Assembly (NCBI RefSeq): GCF_030209445.1
Contig: NZ_JARVSD010000001.1
Coordinates: 230,505 to 294,504, forward strand
Direction: 5' to 3'
Origin: Promicromonospora sp. MEB111
Lineage (GTDB): Bacteria > Actinomycetota > Actinomycetes > Actinomycetales > Cellulomonadaceae
Length of the DNA stretch: 64,000 nucleotides
The first letter of the stretch is position 1; every line of letters starts with the position of its first letter. The notes under the pieces were generated by a model. That model was not told the DNA's origin and searched no databases. It saw only the letters and a program-made list of their open reading frames with translations. The position numbers were made by a program, and so were the translations under genes. Shown here piece by piece: positions 56,817-64,000 of this stretch.

Positions 56817-57586
56817 GCCACGTGCTGAGCGACGTCTCGACCATGACCACGCGCGGCCTGCGCCTCGTCTCGCGGGACGCGGACGCGATGATCACCGCGG
56901 TGGTGCTGCCCGTCATCATCCTGCTGATGTTCGTCCTCGTGTTCGGCGGGGCCCTGGACACCGGCACGGAGTACATCAACTACGTGACGCCCGGCGTGAT
57001 CCTGCTGGCCGCCGGTTTCGGCGCGGCGAACACGGCGATGGCGGTGGAGCGCGACATGTCGGGCGGCATGGTCGACCGGCTCCGGTCGATGCCCGTGAGC
57101 TCCTGGACCGTGCTGTCCGGGCACGTGGTGGCGAGCCTGGTGAAGAACCTGGTCACCACCGCGATCGTCTTCGGGGTGTCGATCCTGCTCGGGTTCCGGC
57201 CCGCGGCCACGGCCCTGGAGTGGCTCGCCGCGGTGGGGATGATCCTGCTCTTCGTCGGCTGGATCACCTGGCTCGCCGCGTTCGTGGGCGTGCTGGTCCG
57301 TTCGCCCGACGCCGCCGGCGGCTTCTCGTTCTTCGTGATGTTCCTGCCCTATGTGTCCAGCGCGTTCGTGCCCGTCGACACGCTGCCGGGCTGGCTGCGC
57401 GGGTTCGCGGAGCACCAGCCGGTCACGCCGGTGATCGAGACGGTGCGCGGGCTGCTCGCGGGCGACGTCGCCGGCGCAGGGGGCACCGCTCCGGGCGACG
57501 TCGCGGCGCTGGCGATCACCTGGTGCGTGGGCCTCGGGCTCGTGTTCGCCGTGGCGGCAGGGGTGGCGTTCCGTGCCCGGCGCTGA
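56813..57586 (+). CDS. ABC-2 type exporter permease (DrrB-type)
   Basis: 257 residues from ATG 56813. Six membrane helices are visible (AMITAVVLPVIILLMFVLVF, YVTPGVILLAAGFGAANTAM, and so on). The family segment ERDMSGGMVDRLRSMPVSSW contains the coupling helix that meets the ATPase. It is translationally coupled to the ATPase gene as ATGA. With two ATPases and two permeases it would form a complete exporter. Its end overlaps the following DUF2306 gene by 14 nt. Confidence 0.9.
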   Translation: MSHVLSDVSTMTTRGLRLVSRDADAMITAVVLPVIILLMFVLVFGGALDTGTEYINYVTPGVILLAAGFGAANTAMAVERDMSGGMVDRLRSMPVSSWTVLSGHVVASLVKNLVTTAIVFGVSILLGFRPAATALEWLAAVGMILLFVGWITWLAAFVGVLVRSPDAAGGFSFFVMFLPYVSSAFVPVDTLPGWLRGFAEHQPVTPVIETVRGLLAGDVAGAGGTAPGDVAALAITWCVGLGLVFAVAAGVAFRARR

Positions 57587-58259
57587 GTCGCCCCCGGCGA
57601 CCCGCTGGTGGCGGCGGCCGTGGATCGCGCCCCTCGCCCTGGTCACCGCGGTGCTCCTGGTCACGGCCCTGCCGCGGTACGTGGGTCTGGACCCCGCGCG
57701 ATCGCTGGTCCCGACCGACCGCGGCCCGGCGTTCTACCCGGCCCTGGTGACACACATCTTCGCCGGCTCGGTGATGCTCTCCGCGGGCGTGCTGCAGCTC
57801 TGGCCGTGGCTGCGGGCCCACCACCCGCGCGTGCACCGGTGGAGCGGCCGCGTCTACGTGGTCACTGCGCTCGTGACCGGCGTCGCCGCGCTGGTCACCG
57901 CGCAGTTCCCGAGCGCGGGCGTGGGTCAGCAGGTGGCGAACACCATGATGGGCGTGCTGTTCCTGACCTTCACCCTGCTCGGCTACCGCGCCGTCCGACA
58001 GCGCCGGTTCGGTGACCACCGGGAGTGGATGGTCCGCAGCACGGCGCTCGCCTTCTCGATCGTGACCAACCGGTTCTGGGCGCCCGTGCTCATCGCGATC
58101 TACGTCCCCGGCGCGCTCACCGACCCGGACATCGGGTTCGGCGCACCGGAGATCGAGGGCGCCGCCGTCGCGTCCGCGTGGGTGTCGTGGATCGTCAACC
58201 TCCTGTTCGCCGAGTGGTGGCTCCACCGGAAGCCGACGCGGCGGAGCCGGCTCCGGTAG
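57573..58259 (+). CDS. DUF2306 family membrane protein
   Basis: 228 residues from GTG 57573, overlapping the permease gene by 14 nt, so it belongs to the exporter operon. Six or so hydrophobic segments are present. The DUF2306 core is HIFAGSVMLSAGVLQLWPWL followed by HPRVHRWSGRVYV, with a later GDHREWMVRS. Conserved His residues in these loops suggest a haem or metal site, but no function is established that I know of. Translational coupling to a drug-type exporter is the only functional clue here. Confidence 0.82.
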   Translation: MPGAESPPATRWWRRPWIAPLALVTAVLLVTALPRYVGLDPARSLVPTDRGPAFYPALVTHIFAGSVMLSAGVLQLWPWLRAHHPRVHRWSGRVYVVTALVTGVAALVTAQFPSAGVGQQVANTMMGVLFLTFTLLGYRAVRQRRFGDHREWMVRSTALAFSIVTNRFWAPVLIAIYVPGALTDPDIGFGAPEIEGAAVASAWVSWIVNLLFAEWWLHRKPTRRSRLR

Positions 58260-58302
58260 AAAGCGCTCGGTGGATGTCGGTGGCCGGGGACACACTGTCC
58301 CC

Positions 58303-58926
58303 ATGACACAGACGACCGGCGGGACCGTGGGCGACGCGGCCGAGCTCGAGCAGAAGCAGATCCTGAAGAAGTACCTCCAGGAGACCCGTGAGGCCCTCGT
58401 GTGGAAGCTCGAGGGCCTCACGGAGAAGCAGGCACGCTGGCCCCTGGTGCCCTCCGGGAACAACCTGCTGGGCATCGTGAAGCACTGCGCCAACATCGAG
58501 ATCGGCTACCTCGGGGAGTGCTTCGGGCGGCCCTGGCCGAACCAGGCGGAGCTCGTCTCGCAGGAGGACTGGGAGAAGGACCCGCAGGCCGACTGGTACG
58601 CGACCGCGGACGAGTCGGTGGCCTCGGTCGTGGACCTCTACCGCCGAGCCTGGGCGTTCTGCGACGAGACCGTCGACACCCTCCCGCTGGGCACCGTCGG
58701 ACGCGTGCCGTGGTGGAAGAACGGCGAGGTCACGCTGTTCCGGATCATCGTGCACGTGACCGACGAGATCGCCCGGCACGCCGGCCACGCCGACATCCTG
58801 CGCGAGCTCACCGACCGGTCCGTCGGCCTCACCGAGGGCAACACCAACATCCCGGACTGGCAGGCCGGCGAGGCGGACGCCTACTACGAGAAGCTCAAGA
58901 GTCTCGCCGAGCGGGCAGGCAACTAG
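58303..58926 (+). CDS. DinB family protein (DUF664-type)
   Basis: 207 residues from ATG 58303. It is a four-helix DinB fold: QILKKYLQETREALVWKLEG, NNLLGIVKHCANIEIGYLGE (metal His), and FRIIVHVTDEIARHAGHADI (second and third His). Members bind a divalent metal and some act as thiol-dependent transferases with mycothiol or bacillithiol. A mycothiol role is plausible for an actinobacterium but unproven. It follows the exporter operon by 43 nt, without a clear terminator between. Confidence 0.85.
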   Translation: MTQTTGGTVGDAAELEQKQILKKYLQETREALVWKLEGLTEKQARWPLVPSGNNLLGIVKHCANIEIGYLGECFGRPWPNQAELVSQEDWEKDPQADWYATADESVASVVDLYRRAWAFCDETVDTLPLGTVGRVPWWKNGEVTLFRIIVHVTDEIARHAGHADILRELTDRSVGLTEGNTNIPDWQAGEADAYYEKLKSLAERAGN

Positions 58927-58959
58927 CGCCCGCGTCCGAGATTCGCCAAACTGCGGGCC

Positions 58960-60327
58960 ATGCCCCTCAACGTGGAGCCGTCCACATCCTCCGGGCCCTC
59001 GCCCGAACCAGCCCACGCGGAAGCGCCGAAGCCCGCGCGGTCCGCGCCGACACCCGACATGTCCTCGGGTAGATCGGACATCGTCCCGCGCGGCGCGGGT
59101 GGGCGGCCCGACGGCGGCTCCATGCGACCGCTGTTCGTCTTTCTCATCGCCGCCGCGGCCGCCCTGATCGGCAGCATCGCGTTCGCGCTCGTCCACGTCG
59201 GCAACGAGCGCGACCTGGAGCAGCTCAGCAGCGCCCGCGCCGACGTCGTGCAGGCGGTCGACGTGGGGCGCACGGCCCAGGAGGGTCTGGCCGAGCAGAT
59301 CGCGAAGGCCGAGACGGCCCTCGCGGCGTCGGAGGGCCGGGTGGCCGACGACGCGGTGCGCACCGCCCTGGCCGCGCACGTCACCCAGGCCAAGGCGCTC
59401 AGCGCGCAGGAGGCGCCGGCGATCCCCGAGGCCGGCGCCCCCGGCCTCGACGGGCCCGAGGACATCGACGCCCTGGAGGCGGCGGCGACCGAGTGGTCGA
59501 TGTCCATGAGCACCACCTCGACCACGCTCGTGGCGGCGATCAAGGACGTGCAGGCCTCATACCGCCAGTGGCAGCAGGACCGCAAGGACGCCGAGGCGCA
59601 GGCCCAGACGGAGGCCGACCAGGCCGAGAGCATGGCGCAGCAGCTCGAGGAGGCCAAGGCGTCGCTCGCCTCGATCACCGACCAGCTCAAGATCTCCGTG
59701 CGGGACTCCGCCTACACGCTCGACTGGACGGCCGAGGTGGGTGCGCCCGACGGCGTCCGCTCGGCGCTGGCCACCCGCCGCACCGAGGGCGAGGCGGCCC
59801 TCGCGGTCGGCGTGAACACGAACAAGCTGAACTCCGTGAAGGCGCTCGGCCAGCAGCGCGAGACGGCGCGGGTCGCGCTCGAGGACGCCGCGTGGGCCGC
59901 CCGCGCGGCGGTCGCCGACGACTCCAACGGCCGCCTCGCGCAGGCCGACCTGTGCCTGGTGGGCGTCGGCCCCGAGGGGCAGGACCAGTACCTCCGGTGC
60001 GACGCGGCCGAGGCCTGGAGCAAGCTCGGCGCGGCCTTCGAGGAGGAGCTCGGCAAGCCGCTGCGCATCGAGTACGGCTACCGGCCCTACGACTGGCAGC
60101 TCCAGGCGCTGGACGAGTTCGGCAGCGGGCAGGTCGCAGAGCCCGGCACCTCCAACCACGGTTGGGCGCTCGCTGTGGACGTACCTGTGGACGACGGCTT
60201 CCGCTTCGGCCAGCCCGAGTACGAGTGGCTCGCGGCCAACGGGCCGAAGTTCGGCTGGGTGCACCCGGAGTGGGCCCGCCAGGGCGCCGGGCGCGAGGAG
60301 CCCTGGCACTTCGAGTACGAGGGCTGA
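58960..60327 (+). CDS. Membrane-anchored M15 (VanY-type) D-Ala-D-Ala carboxypeptidase-like protein
   Basis: 455 residues from ATG 58960; an in-frame ATG at 59122 would trim the disordered N-terminus. A single membrane helix (about 56-78, LFVFLIAAAAALIGSIAFAL) is followed by a long helical region including a coiled coil (about 200-245, QQDRKDAEAQAQTEADQAES). The C-terminal peptidase domain has the Zn motif SNHGWALAVDV and the catalytic EEPWHFEYEG, plus YGYRPYDWQLQAL. It would trim the terminal D-Ala of peptidoglycan stems outside the cell. The coiled coil may place it at a cell-wall complex. Confidence 0.85.
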   Translation: MPLNVEPSTSSGPSPEPAHAEAPKPARSAPTPDMSSGRSDIVPRGAGGRPDGGSMRPLFVFLIAAAAALIGSIAFALVHVGNERDLEQLSSARADVVQAVDVGRTAQEGLAEQIAKAETALAASEGRVADDAVRTALAAHVTQAKALSAQEAPAIPEAGAPGLDGPEDIDALEAAATEWSMSMSTTSTTLVAAIKDVQASYRQWQQDRKDAEAQAQTEADQAESMAQQLEEAKASLASITDQLKISVRDSAYTLDWTAEVGAPDGVRSALATRRTEGEAALAVGVNTNKLNSVKALGQQRETARVALEDAAWAARAAVADDSNGRLAQADLCLVGVGPEGQDQYLRCDAAEAWSKLGAAFEEELGKPLRIEYGYRPYDWQLQALDEFGSGQVAEPGTSNHGWALAVDVPVDDGFRFGQPEYEWLAANGPKFGWVHPEWARQGAGREEPWHFEYEG

Positions 60328-60395
60328 CCGACCCTCCGGGGCCACCGCGCGCCGCCGCTGACCCCGGCGGTGCGCGGGCACTGGATAATGGGGGA

Positions 60396-61568
60396 GTGCA
60401 GTGCCCTCACTACGACGCCGGACGCTGCCACTCCTGCACCCTCCTGGAGATCGACTACCCCACCCAGGTGCTCGACAAGGAGCGGCACGTCGCCGAGCTC
60501 CTCGACCCGGTCTCCGACGGAACCACCTGGCTCCCCGCGGTCAGCAGCGTCGAGTCCGGATTCCGGAACAAGGCGAAGATGGTCGTGAGCGGCACGGTCG
60601 CCGAGCCGGTGCTGGGCATCCTCGACCGGGCCGGGCACGGCGTCGACCTGACCGACTGCGGCCTCTACCCCGAGGCGCTCCAGGCGTCCTTCGGCCCGCT
60701 CGCGGCGTTCGTCACGCGCGCGAACCTGGAGCCCTATCAGGTCTCGGGCACGGGCAAGCGCGCCCAGCAGCGCGGGGAGCTCAAGTACCTGCTGGTCACG
60801 CTGTCGCCCGACGGCGAGCTCATGGTCCGGTTCGTGCTGCGCTCCCAGGAGGCGATCGCCCGGATCCGCAAGCACCTGGCCTGGCTGCAGGCCGAGCTCC
60901 CGGCCCTGGCGGTGGCGTCGGCGAACATCCAGCCCGCGCACGCCGCGGTGCTGGAGGGCGACCTCGAGATCCCGCTCACGGAGCGTGCCACCCTCCCGAT
61001 GCGCATCGACGACATCACGCTCGACCTGCGTCCGCAGAGCTTCTTCCAGACCAACACGGCGGTCGCCACCGAGCTGTACCGGCAGGCGCGCTCCTGGGTC
61101 GACGAGGTGGACCCGGGGAGCCTCTGGGACCTCTACTGCGGCGTCGGCGGCTTCGCCCTGCACTGCGCCGCGCCGGGTCGCGCCGTCACGGGCATCGAGA
61201 TCAGCGCCGAGGCGGTCGCGGCGGCGTCGGGCACCGTGGAGCGGCTGCGCGGCGACGGCCAGGCGGACCGGTTCCGGGACGTCACCTTCGCGGCCGGCGA
61301 CGCGACGGCGTTCGCCGTCGGGCCGCAGGGTCCGGACCTGCCCGAGATGGTGATCGTGAACCCGCCTCGGCGGGGCATCGGCGCGGACCTGGCGCACTGG
61401 CTGGAGACCTCGGGGATCGACCACGTCCTGTACTCGAGCTGCAACGCGACGACGCTCGCCAAGGACCTCGCCGCGATGCCGACGCTCCGGCCCGTGCGCG
61501 CGCGGCTGCTCGACATGTTCCCGCAGACGTCGCACTACGAGGTGCTGGTGCTCCTCGAGCGCGCCTGA
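60396..61568 (+). CDS. rlmC: 23S rRNA (uracil-747-C5)-methyltransferase RlmC-like
   Basis: 390 residues from GTG 60396 (GGGGGA just upstream). The N-terminal iron-sulphur Cys cluster lies in CPHYDAGRCHSCTLLE and is completed by DCGLYP near 85. The SAM site is LWDLYCGVGGFALHCA, with QSFFQTN before it. The catalytic Cys is C349 in YSSCNATTLAKDL, and the proline-rich motif is VNPPRRG. It methylates C5 of a uracil in 23S rRNA. Members of this subfamily in actinobacteria are annotated RlmC; RlmCD or RumA-like specificity cannot be excluded. Its 3' end overlaps the convergent sigma-like gene by 34 nt. Confidence 0.88.
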   Translation: MQCPHYDAGRCHSCTLLEIDYPTQVLDKERHVAELLDPVSDGTTWLPAVSSVESGFRNKAKMVVSGTVAEPVLGILDRAGHGVDLTDCGLYPEALQASFGPLAAFVTRANLEPYQVSGTGKRAQQRGELKYLLVTLSPDGELMVRFVLRSQEAIARIRKHLAWLQAELPALAVASANIQPAHAAVLEGDLEIPLTERATLPMRIDDITLDLRPQSFFQTNTAVATELYRQARSWVDEVDPGSLWDLYCGVGGFALHCAAPGRAVTGIEISAEAVAAASGTVERLRGDGQADRFRDVTFAAGDATAFAVGPQGPDLPEMVIVNPPRRGIGADLAHWLETSGIDHVLYSSCNATTLAKDLAAMPTLRPVRARLLDMFPQTSHYEVLVLLERA

Positions 61569-62986
61569 CCGGGCGGCGTCGCCTTCTTGCGGTCCTTCTT
61601 CTCCCGCTCGGCCTCGTCGGGGGGCGTGTCCTTCTTCGCCTGGCCGGGCGGGGTGTCCCTCGCGGCCTGATCCAGGGGGACGTCGTCCTTCTTCGCCTGG
61701 CCCGGCGGAACCTTGTCCTTCTTCGCCTGACCAGGAGGAACGCCGTCCTTCTTCGCGAGACCAGGCGGCGTCGCGTCGTCCTTCTTCGCCTGGGCCGGCG
61801 GGACCGTGTCCTTCGTGGCGAGGCCGGGCGGCACCCCGTCCTGCTTCGCCAGGCCCGGCGGGACGTCGTCCGCCGCCGTCGCCCGGGCGGACGGGACGAG
61901 CCCTGTCGGGGTCACGTCGGTCAGGTCGGGGACGTTCGCCGGATCCGTGTGCGGGGAGGGCCGCGCGGCCTGCCGGACGACGGGCCGTGTGCCGTCCGGC
62001 GCGACGACCGAGACCGTGCCGGTCTCGTGGAACGACGGCGCGGCCTCGATGCTGCCCACCACCCCGATGGTGACGGCCGTGGTGACGAACAGGCCGCCGG
62101 CGACGGTCGCGGTCAGGCTCATCGGGTCGGTCAGCACGCTCCGGGCGGTCACGACGGCCCGGGTACCCACGGTGCTGAGCCAGCTCCCGGCGCCCGCCGC
62201 GGCGGTACCGGCGGTGGCCGCGCCCGATGCGGCCGGACCGGCCGCGGCGGCGGCGCCACTCGCTCCCGCGACGACACCGGCCGCCGTCGCGCCCGGACCC
62301 GCCGACGCCGCGGCGCCGAGCAGGAGGACCGGGGCCGCGGCGCGCAGCATCCAGTAGGACTCGCGCACGTCGACGTACGCGCGCGTGCAGCCGGAACACC
62401 CGACCATGTGGTCCTCGACCTGCTGCCGCCGACGGGGCAGCAGGCGGTTCCGGACGAAGTCGTGCAGGGCGGCCCGGGTGGCCCGGCACTCGACGTCGGC
62501 GGCCGTGCCGGAGTGCGCCTCGGCGAAGGTGCTGGCGAGCCGGTTCTCGGCCCGGCGCAGGCGGCGCTTGGCGGCGTAGGGGAGCACGCCGATCTCGTCG
62601 GCGATCGCCGCCACCGGCCGGGACCCCACGTGGTGGTCCCAGAGGAGCTGCTGCTCGCCGGCCGGCAACCGTTCCATCGCGAGGCCCAGCACCTCGAGGT
62701 CGACGGCGTGCCCGGGCGGCTTGACGTCGGCGGCGCCGTCGTCGGATCCCTCGGCGGCCGCGTCCTGCTCGCGGGCCATCCGCTTCGCCACGTCGATGGA
62801 CGCGGCGCTCCAGAACGCGAGGGGGTCGGCGAGGTCGCGGGCCTTGAGGAGCTCCACGCAGAGCAGCTCCAGGCCGCAGCTCGTGGCGAGCTCGGGGTCG
62901 ATGCCGGGCACCCGCCGGGACACCGTGAACACCACGGCGCGGCGGTGTGCCGCCCACAGGCCGAGGTCGGCGCTCGTGACGGTCAC
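61535..62986 (-). CDS. Sigma-like protein with fused zinc-finger anti-sigma motif, membrane segments and PPGxAKKD repeat tail
   Basis: 483 residues from GTG 62986 (GGAGG about 8 nt upstream). Residues about 10-75 resemble a degenerate sigma region 2, and about 105-155 a region 4 (ERLPAGEQQLLWDHHVGSRP, LPYAAKRRLRRAENRLASTF). A zinc-finger anti-sigma motif follows (about 165-210, VEDHMVGCSGCTRAYVDV; HxxxCxxC). Next come an Ala/Gly-rich hydrophobic stretch and a clear membrane helix (VAGGLFVTTAVTIGVVGSIE). The final 130 residues are about ten repeats of PPGxAKKDxV, strongly basic/acidic. ECF-type factors with built-in zinc-finger and membrane parts are known in actinobacteria; the tail is the odd part. 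Confidence 0.75.
   Translation of the reverse strand: MTVTSADLGLWAAHRRAVVFTVSRRVPGIDPELATSCGLELLCVELLKARDLADPLAFWSAASIDVAKRMAREQDAAAEGSDDGAADVKPPGHAVDLEVLGLAMERLPAGEQQLLWDHHVGSRPVAAIADEIGVLPYAAKRRLRRAENRLASTFAEAHSGTAADVECRATRAALHDFVRNRLLPRRRQQVEDHMVGCSGCTRAYVDVRESYWMLRAAAPVLLLGAAASAGPGATAAGVVAGASGAAAAAGPAASGAATAGTAAAGAGSWLSTVGTRAVVTARSVLTDPMSLTATVAGGLFVTTAVTIGVVGSIEAAPSFHETGTVSVVAPDGTRPVVRQAARPSPHTDPANVPDLTDVTPTGLVPSARATAADDVPPGLAKQDGVPPGLATKDTVPPAQAKKDDATPPGLAKKDGVPPGQAKKDKVPPGQAKKDDVPLDQAARDTPPGQAKKDTPPDEAEREKKDRKKATPPGQARSRSTSTS
61570..61870 (-). repeat. Coding tandem repeat, about 30-33 nt period
   Basis: About ten degenerate copies of a 30-33-nt unit (GTCCTTCTTCGCCTGGCC as read on the plus strand) encode PPGQAKKD-type decapeptides of the sigma-like protein. 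Codon-level similarity between units suggests expansion by slippage. Confidence 0.8.
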
Positions 62987-63185
62987 GCGGCCCCCCTCCT
63001 GCACGCGGCGTGGCACCGCGTGGCACCTCGACGCGCGTGCCTCCGGGCGTGCATGCTCGCAAAGAATGCATGAGCATGGAAGGGTCCCCCGTGATGGCGG
63101 GAAGATCTTGGGCTCGCGCCCAGATCACCTGTGCGTCCGCACAGCAAGGTGGGGACACGGGCCTCGTGGGAGGCCCGCACGACCA

Positions 63186-64000
63186 TCAGTCCCCGGTCGC
63201 CGACTCTGCGTCGTCGGCCGCGTCGGAGAACGTGCCGAAGAGCAGCTGCCAGATCTCGTCCAGCGTGGTGGTCGCGAGGTCGATGCCGGGCAGGTCGGAG
63301 AGGCCGAGGCTGGCGAGCAGGTCCTCCAGCGCGGTCCCGAGACCCGGCGTCTCCTCCGCCGGTTCCTCCGGCACCTCCGGCGGTTCGGCCGGGGGCTCCG
63401 GCTCGGTCGGCGGCTCCTCGGGCTCCGTGGGCTCCTCGGGCGGGTCCGGCTCGTCGGAGCCACCGTCCGGGCTCGACCCGGAGCCGGAGTCCGGCCCGGA
63501 GTCGGCGGGCGGGTTCGGGGTGTCGGCAGGGGCGCCGCCGGAGTCCGGCTCCGGCGCCGGCTCCGCCATCACCGGCGGCTCGTCGGCAGGCGTGGCGGCG
63601 CCGTCCTCCTTGGGCGTGGTGGCCGGGCGCGGCTGCGGGTCCGCCGGCGGGATCGACGGGGGCTTCTCGTCCGTCGACGGCTTGTCCGAGGTGTCGGACG
63701 AGTCCGTGCCGTCGCCGCCCCCGGCGCCGCCCGCTCCGCCACCGCCTCCGCCACCGCCCGCTCCGCCGCCCTCGCCGGCGGCCCCGGCGTCGTCGGTGGC
63801 CTGGACGGGCGGGTCGCCGAGCTGGTTGGCGATCAGGGCCGCGGCGCTGCCGCCGATGGCGAGCGCGGCGAGCACGCTCGCCGCGACAGCGGCCTCCTTC
63901 TTGCCGAACCGGGGCTTGGCCGCACCGGCGGCTCCCGCCGCGCCCGCGGCGGCGGTGGTGGTGAGGAGTCCGCCGGCGATGAGGTGCTGGCCGAGGTCGC
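63186..64000 (-). CDS. Membrane protein with long acidic Pro/Gly-rich tail, 5' end cut by window edge
   Basis: 271 codons are visible; the reading frame is open to the window end and the start lies beyond it. The visible part begins DLGQHLIAGGLLTTTAAAGA and then KPRFGKKEAA. A membrane helix follows (AASVLAALAIGGSAAALIAN), then about 150 residues of Gly-, Pro-, Asp- and Glu-rich sequence. The C-terminus is a short amphipathic region (ALEDLLASLGLSDLPGID, TTLDEIWQLLFGTFS). Order and position suggest a paralogue of the preceding sigma-like gene, with the DNA-binding part outside the window; that is inference. The tail would lie outside the cell. Confidence 0.65.
   Translation of the reverse strand, partial: DLGQHLIAGGLLTTTAAAGAAGAAGAAKPRFGKKEAAVAASVLAALAIGGSAAALIANQLGDPPVQATDDAGAAGEGGGAGGGGGGGGAGGAGGGDGTDSSDTSDKPSTDEKPPSIPPADPQPRPATTPKEDGAATPADEPPVMAEPAPEPDSGGAPADTPNPPADSGPDSGSGSSPDGGSDEPDPPEEPTEPEEPPTEPEPPAEPPEVPEEPAEETPGLGTALEDLLASLGLSDLPGIDLATTTLDEIWQLLFGTFSDAADDAESATGD

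Noticed and set aside
55727..57664. Extension of the leftward TetR frame back to 57664
   Set aside because: It is antisense to the exporter genes; ATG 55726 with GGGAG upstream and the normal TetR layout define the gene.
61570..61870. Regular 30-33-nt repeats considered as a CRISPR array
   Set aside because: The units are contiguous with no unique spacers and are translated in frame as PPGxAKKD decapeptides.

Overview
The window is 64 kb of very GC-rich DNA, about 70% or more by eye. Genes are dense, GTG and TTG starts are frequent, and many neighbours overlap as ATGA or GTGA. Tat- and lipobox-type sugar-binding proteins without ATPases, an ANTAR-domain protein, an F420-type LLM oxidoreductase, a CIRCE-controlled small heat-shock gene and many TetR/ECF-type regulators point to a free-living, saprophytic actinobacterium. 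My guess, by inference only, is order Micrococcales near Promicromonosporaceae/Cellulomonadaceae. I saw no rRNA, tRNA, insertion sequence, prophage or CRISPR array.

Layout. 1-3.9 kb: a truncated winged-helix/nucleotidyltransferase gene with a triple operator, a membrane-anchored sigma-like protein and an aminotransferase. 4-10.8 kb: four tandem paralogous secreted proteins built from a shared beta-sandwich-like module, interrupted by a DUF6328 membrane protein. 10.8-22.6 kb: TetR plus a rifampin-phosphotransferase-like dikinase, an SDR, a PAS-ANTAR protein, a second membrane-anchored sigma-like protein, an EEP hydrolase, a VOC protein, a small membrane protein, a LysR regulator and an LDH/MDH-like enzyme fused to an ACT domain. 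22.7-27.7 kb: tandem glycine riboswitch and gcvP-gcvT-gcvH. 27.9-35.6 kb: an orphan LuxR helix-turn-helix, a Nudix hydrolase, a ComB-like protein, a 1217-residue secreted phosphodiester glycosidase/metallophosphatase and two more secreted module proteins.

35.8-49.9 kb carries two CUT1 sugar importers, neither with its own ATPase. The second sits beside a LacI regulator and a GH2 glycosidase, with CAACGTTG operators near both start regions. Between the importers lie SAM riboswitch-metF, CIRCE-hsp20, a Tat-exported peptidoglycan amidase and an acyltransferase. 50-64 kb: App1-type phosphatase, NYN-LOTUS protein, TetR plus LLM oxidoreductase, DNA-3-methyladenine glycosylase I, a TetR-regulated drug-type ABC exporter, DUF2306, DinB, an M15 peptidase, RlmC, and two sigma-like or sigma-derived proteins with membrane segments and low-complexity tails. 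The last runs off the window.

The strongest unexplained signals are: (1) a dispersed 40-48 nt perfect or near-perfect intergenic palindrome (four copies) whose arms co-vary; (2) a six-gene secreted-module family with a TTCACCC-like box about 105 nt upstream of most members; (3) several sigma-like proteins fused to membrane and extracytoplasmic parts; (4) three 10-bp operators spaced exactly 20 bp apart; (5) the LDH-ACT fusion.
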